Source of the DNA: an uncultured Clostridia bacterium | GTDB lineage: Bacteria; Bacillota; Clostridia; Saccharofermentanales; Saccharofermentanaceae | DNA: 7,072 bases | Assembly: GCA_946405115.1 (NCBI GenBank) | Contig: CAMJGB010000099.1 | Span: 1 to 7,072 of the forward strand | Reading direction: 5' to 3' | Part shown: positions 5,883-7,072 of the stretch, one piece after another | How positions within the stretch are numbered: position 1 is the first letter of the stretch | How the letters are laid out: each line of letters starts with the position of its first letter | Translations under genes and position numbers: made by a program | The notes under the pieces: model-generated | The model's database searches: none | The model's input: the letters and a program-made list of their open reading frames with translations, nothing else | What the model was told of the DNA's origin: nothing

Positions 5883-6353
5883 TCAATAAATCGTACTATT
5901 CGCATCAGCCTCAAAAGCATCGAAAGCCTTGATCGTCTCTTCCCTGTCGAGCGGCTTTATCTCAAGAAGGTCGTCTTCCTTCTCGCCGAGGTCTTTGATG
6001 AACTTATAAATATAATCGTCCCTGAATCCGATCTTCGCCGCATCCTCTTTGGTGTTGCCGTAATAGATCGTTTTTATGTTGGACCAGATAATGGCAGACA
6101 GGCACATCGGGCATGGATAACAGGAAGTGTAGACTTCGCACCCCGTAAGATCGTAGGAACCGATGTTGGAACATGCATCACGAATCGCCATCACTTCCGC
6201 GTGAGCCGTGGGATCGTTGTTCGCAAGAACATGGTTAGATCCTCTTCCAATCACAACGCCATCCTTAACGATACACGCACCGAAAGGCCCTCCGGCTTTG
6301 GTACGGAGGTTATCCTCGGAAAGCTCTTTTGCTACCTTCATGAACTCATTCAT
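5883..6353 (-). CDS. guaD: Guanine deaminase (cytidine deaminase fold, Bacillus GuaD type)
   Basis: Cytoplasmic zinc enzyme predicted to convert guanine to xanthine and ammonia in purine salvage or catabolism. At 156 residues it equals Bacillus subtilis GuaD in length. Visible family marks: GGPFGACIVKDG (21-32), the NNDPTAHAEV motif (45-54) with zinc ligand His51 and proton-shuttling Glu53, PCPMC (80-84) with zinc ligands Cys81 and Cys84, the IGFRDDYIYK stretch (108-117), and a C-terminal Tyr156 as in B. subtilis GuaD, where this end helps form the active site. The DPTAHAEV and FxDxxIYK marks favour guanine deaminase over tRNA adenosine deaminase. Its ATG overlaps the stop codon of the EAL gene (ATGA) and no Shine-Dalgarno sequence is seen, so it is probably translated by coupling. 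A second ATG lies at codon 5. Related nucleoside deaminases remain possible substrates. Confidence 0.88.
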   Translation of the reverse strand: MNEFMKVAKELSEDNLRTKAGGPFGACIVKDGVVIGRGSNHVLANNDPTAHAEVMAIRDACSNIGSYDLTGCEVYTSCYPCPMCLSAIIWSNIKTIYYGNTKEDAAKIGFRDDYIYKFIKDLGEKEDDLLEIKPLDREETIKAFDAFEADANSTIY

Positions 6354-7072
6354 GTGCTTATGGAATTATGCCACTTGACGATCTTGTCCGGCATGAGAGG
6401 CTTCGCATAATAGTAACCCTGGAAGCTCTCGACATGGAAGCCCTGGAGAATGTCTCTCATGCCTTCTGTCTCGATACCTTCCACGCATACCTTCGCGCTG
6501 AACAATGATGCTAGGCCGGCGATGTACTTAACAAGCTCTCTGTCTGCTTCATCTTCCTCGATCCTCTTAACAAAACCGCGGTCGATCTTGATGATATCGA
6601 AAGGCAGTTCTCTTACGATTCCGACAGAAGAGAATCCCGTACCGAAGTCATCAAGAGCTATGAGCATGCCCTTTGACTTAAGTCTCACGGCAACGTTCTT
6701 AAGAAGCTCGATATCAAGGAGTCTGCATCTCTCAGTAATCTCGAAGCATATGTGGTCAGGAGGGAATCCCATATCATCCACGATCCTCGATACCATATCG
6801 GCAAAATCCGGCTTCTCGAGCTGTGTGTAAGAAAGGTTTATGCTGATGATGAAGTTAGGTCTTCTCTTAATGATCTCCTTGGCAGAAGCGAGTGCTTCCT
6901 TGATGATCCATTCACCAAGATCCGGGAACAGAGGGTCCGACTCAAGGATCGGAACAAACTGATCCGGAGGAACCATACCGTACTTGTCGTTCTTCCAGCG
7001 AAGCAACGCCTCGCCTCCGATCAATTCCTCCGTATGAGCATCAACTACAGGCTGGTACATAAGATAGAAACC
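6350..7072 (-). CDS. EAL-domain cyclic-di-GMP phosphodiesterase, 5' end outside window
   Basis: C-terminal 240 residues of a protein whose reading frame stays open to the window edge; the Met at 7060 lies inside the EAL domain (preceded by GFYL) and is not a credible start. EAL domains cleave cyclic di-GMP to pGpG. The metal and catalytic residues look complete, numbered from that internal Met: Glu17 in EALLR, Asn75 in INLSY, Glu107 in FEITE, Asp137-Asp138 in DDFGTG, Lys158 in IKID, Glu194 and Glu197 in VEGIETE, and Gln214 in QGYYYAKP. An active enzyme is therefore expected. Whatever precedes the domain (GGDEF, PAS, membrane sensor or nothing) is outside the window. It is upstream of guaD, overlapping it by 4 bp. 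Confidence 0.94.
   Translation of the reverse strand, partial: GFYLMYQPVVDAHTEELIGGEALLRWKNDKYGMVPPDQFVPILESDPLFPDLGEWIIKEALASAKEIIKRRPNFIISINLSYTQLEKPDFADMVSRIVDDMGFPPDHICFEITERCRLLDIELLKNVAVRLKSKGMLIALDDFGTGFSSVGIVRELPFDIIKIDRGFVKRIEEDEADRELVKYIAGLASLFSAKVCVEGIETEGMRDILQGFHVESFQGYYYAKPLMPDKIVKWHNSIST

Overview
The window looks like chromosomal DNA of a Gram-positive anaerobe of the Clostridia (Bacillota). This rests on the style of the class A penicillin-binding protein, a HAMP-less histidine kinase with an OmpR-type partner, a 156-residue Bacillus-type guanine deaminase and a secreted DUF4214 protein behind an AAGGAGG ribosome binding site. I cannot name a genus. No rRNA, tRNA, CRISPR array, transposase or phage gene is visible, and no gene is interrupted.

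Layout. Positions 1-1646 (minus) hold the first 548 codons of a bifunctional class A penicillin-binding protein; its 3' end is cut by the window. A 173-bp divergent intergenic region follows. Then comes a small secreted DUF4214 protein (1820-2431, plus), a hairpin at 2462-2488, and an RlmD/TrmA-family RNA uridine methyltransferase (2558-3910, plus). The methyltransferase ends 3 bp from the end of a convergent two-component pair on the minus strand: response regulator 5813-5136, then histidine kinase 5143-3914, overlapping by 8 bp. Upstream of that pair on the same strand are a guanine deaminase (6353-5883) and an EAL-domain cyclic-di-GMP phosphodiesterase (6350 to beyond 7072), which overlap by 4 bp.

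How the parts may work together. The EAL protein and deaminase look translationally coupled and both act on guanine-containing molecules. The two-component operon has its own ribosome binding site, promoter-like elements and an 11-bp-period direct repeat (YTTAAG-N5-YTTAAG type) that looks like an OmpR-family operator, suggesting autoregulation. A similar repeat lies between the penicillin-binding protein and the secreted protein, so the same regulator might control cell-envelope genes; this is inference from sequence only.

Most notable points: the paired operator-like repeats; two genes (penicillin-binding protein and RlmD) whose start codons lie 7-8 nt after an extended -10 element with no Shine-Dalgarno sequence, which predicts leaderless mRNAs; an RlmD homologue without the usual Fe-S cysteines; a kinase with a Met/Pro-rich extracytoplasmic segment and no canonical G1 box; and the EAL-guanine deaminase coupling. 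Nothing here is clearly a wholly new system; most genes belong to well-known families.
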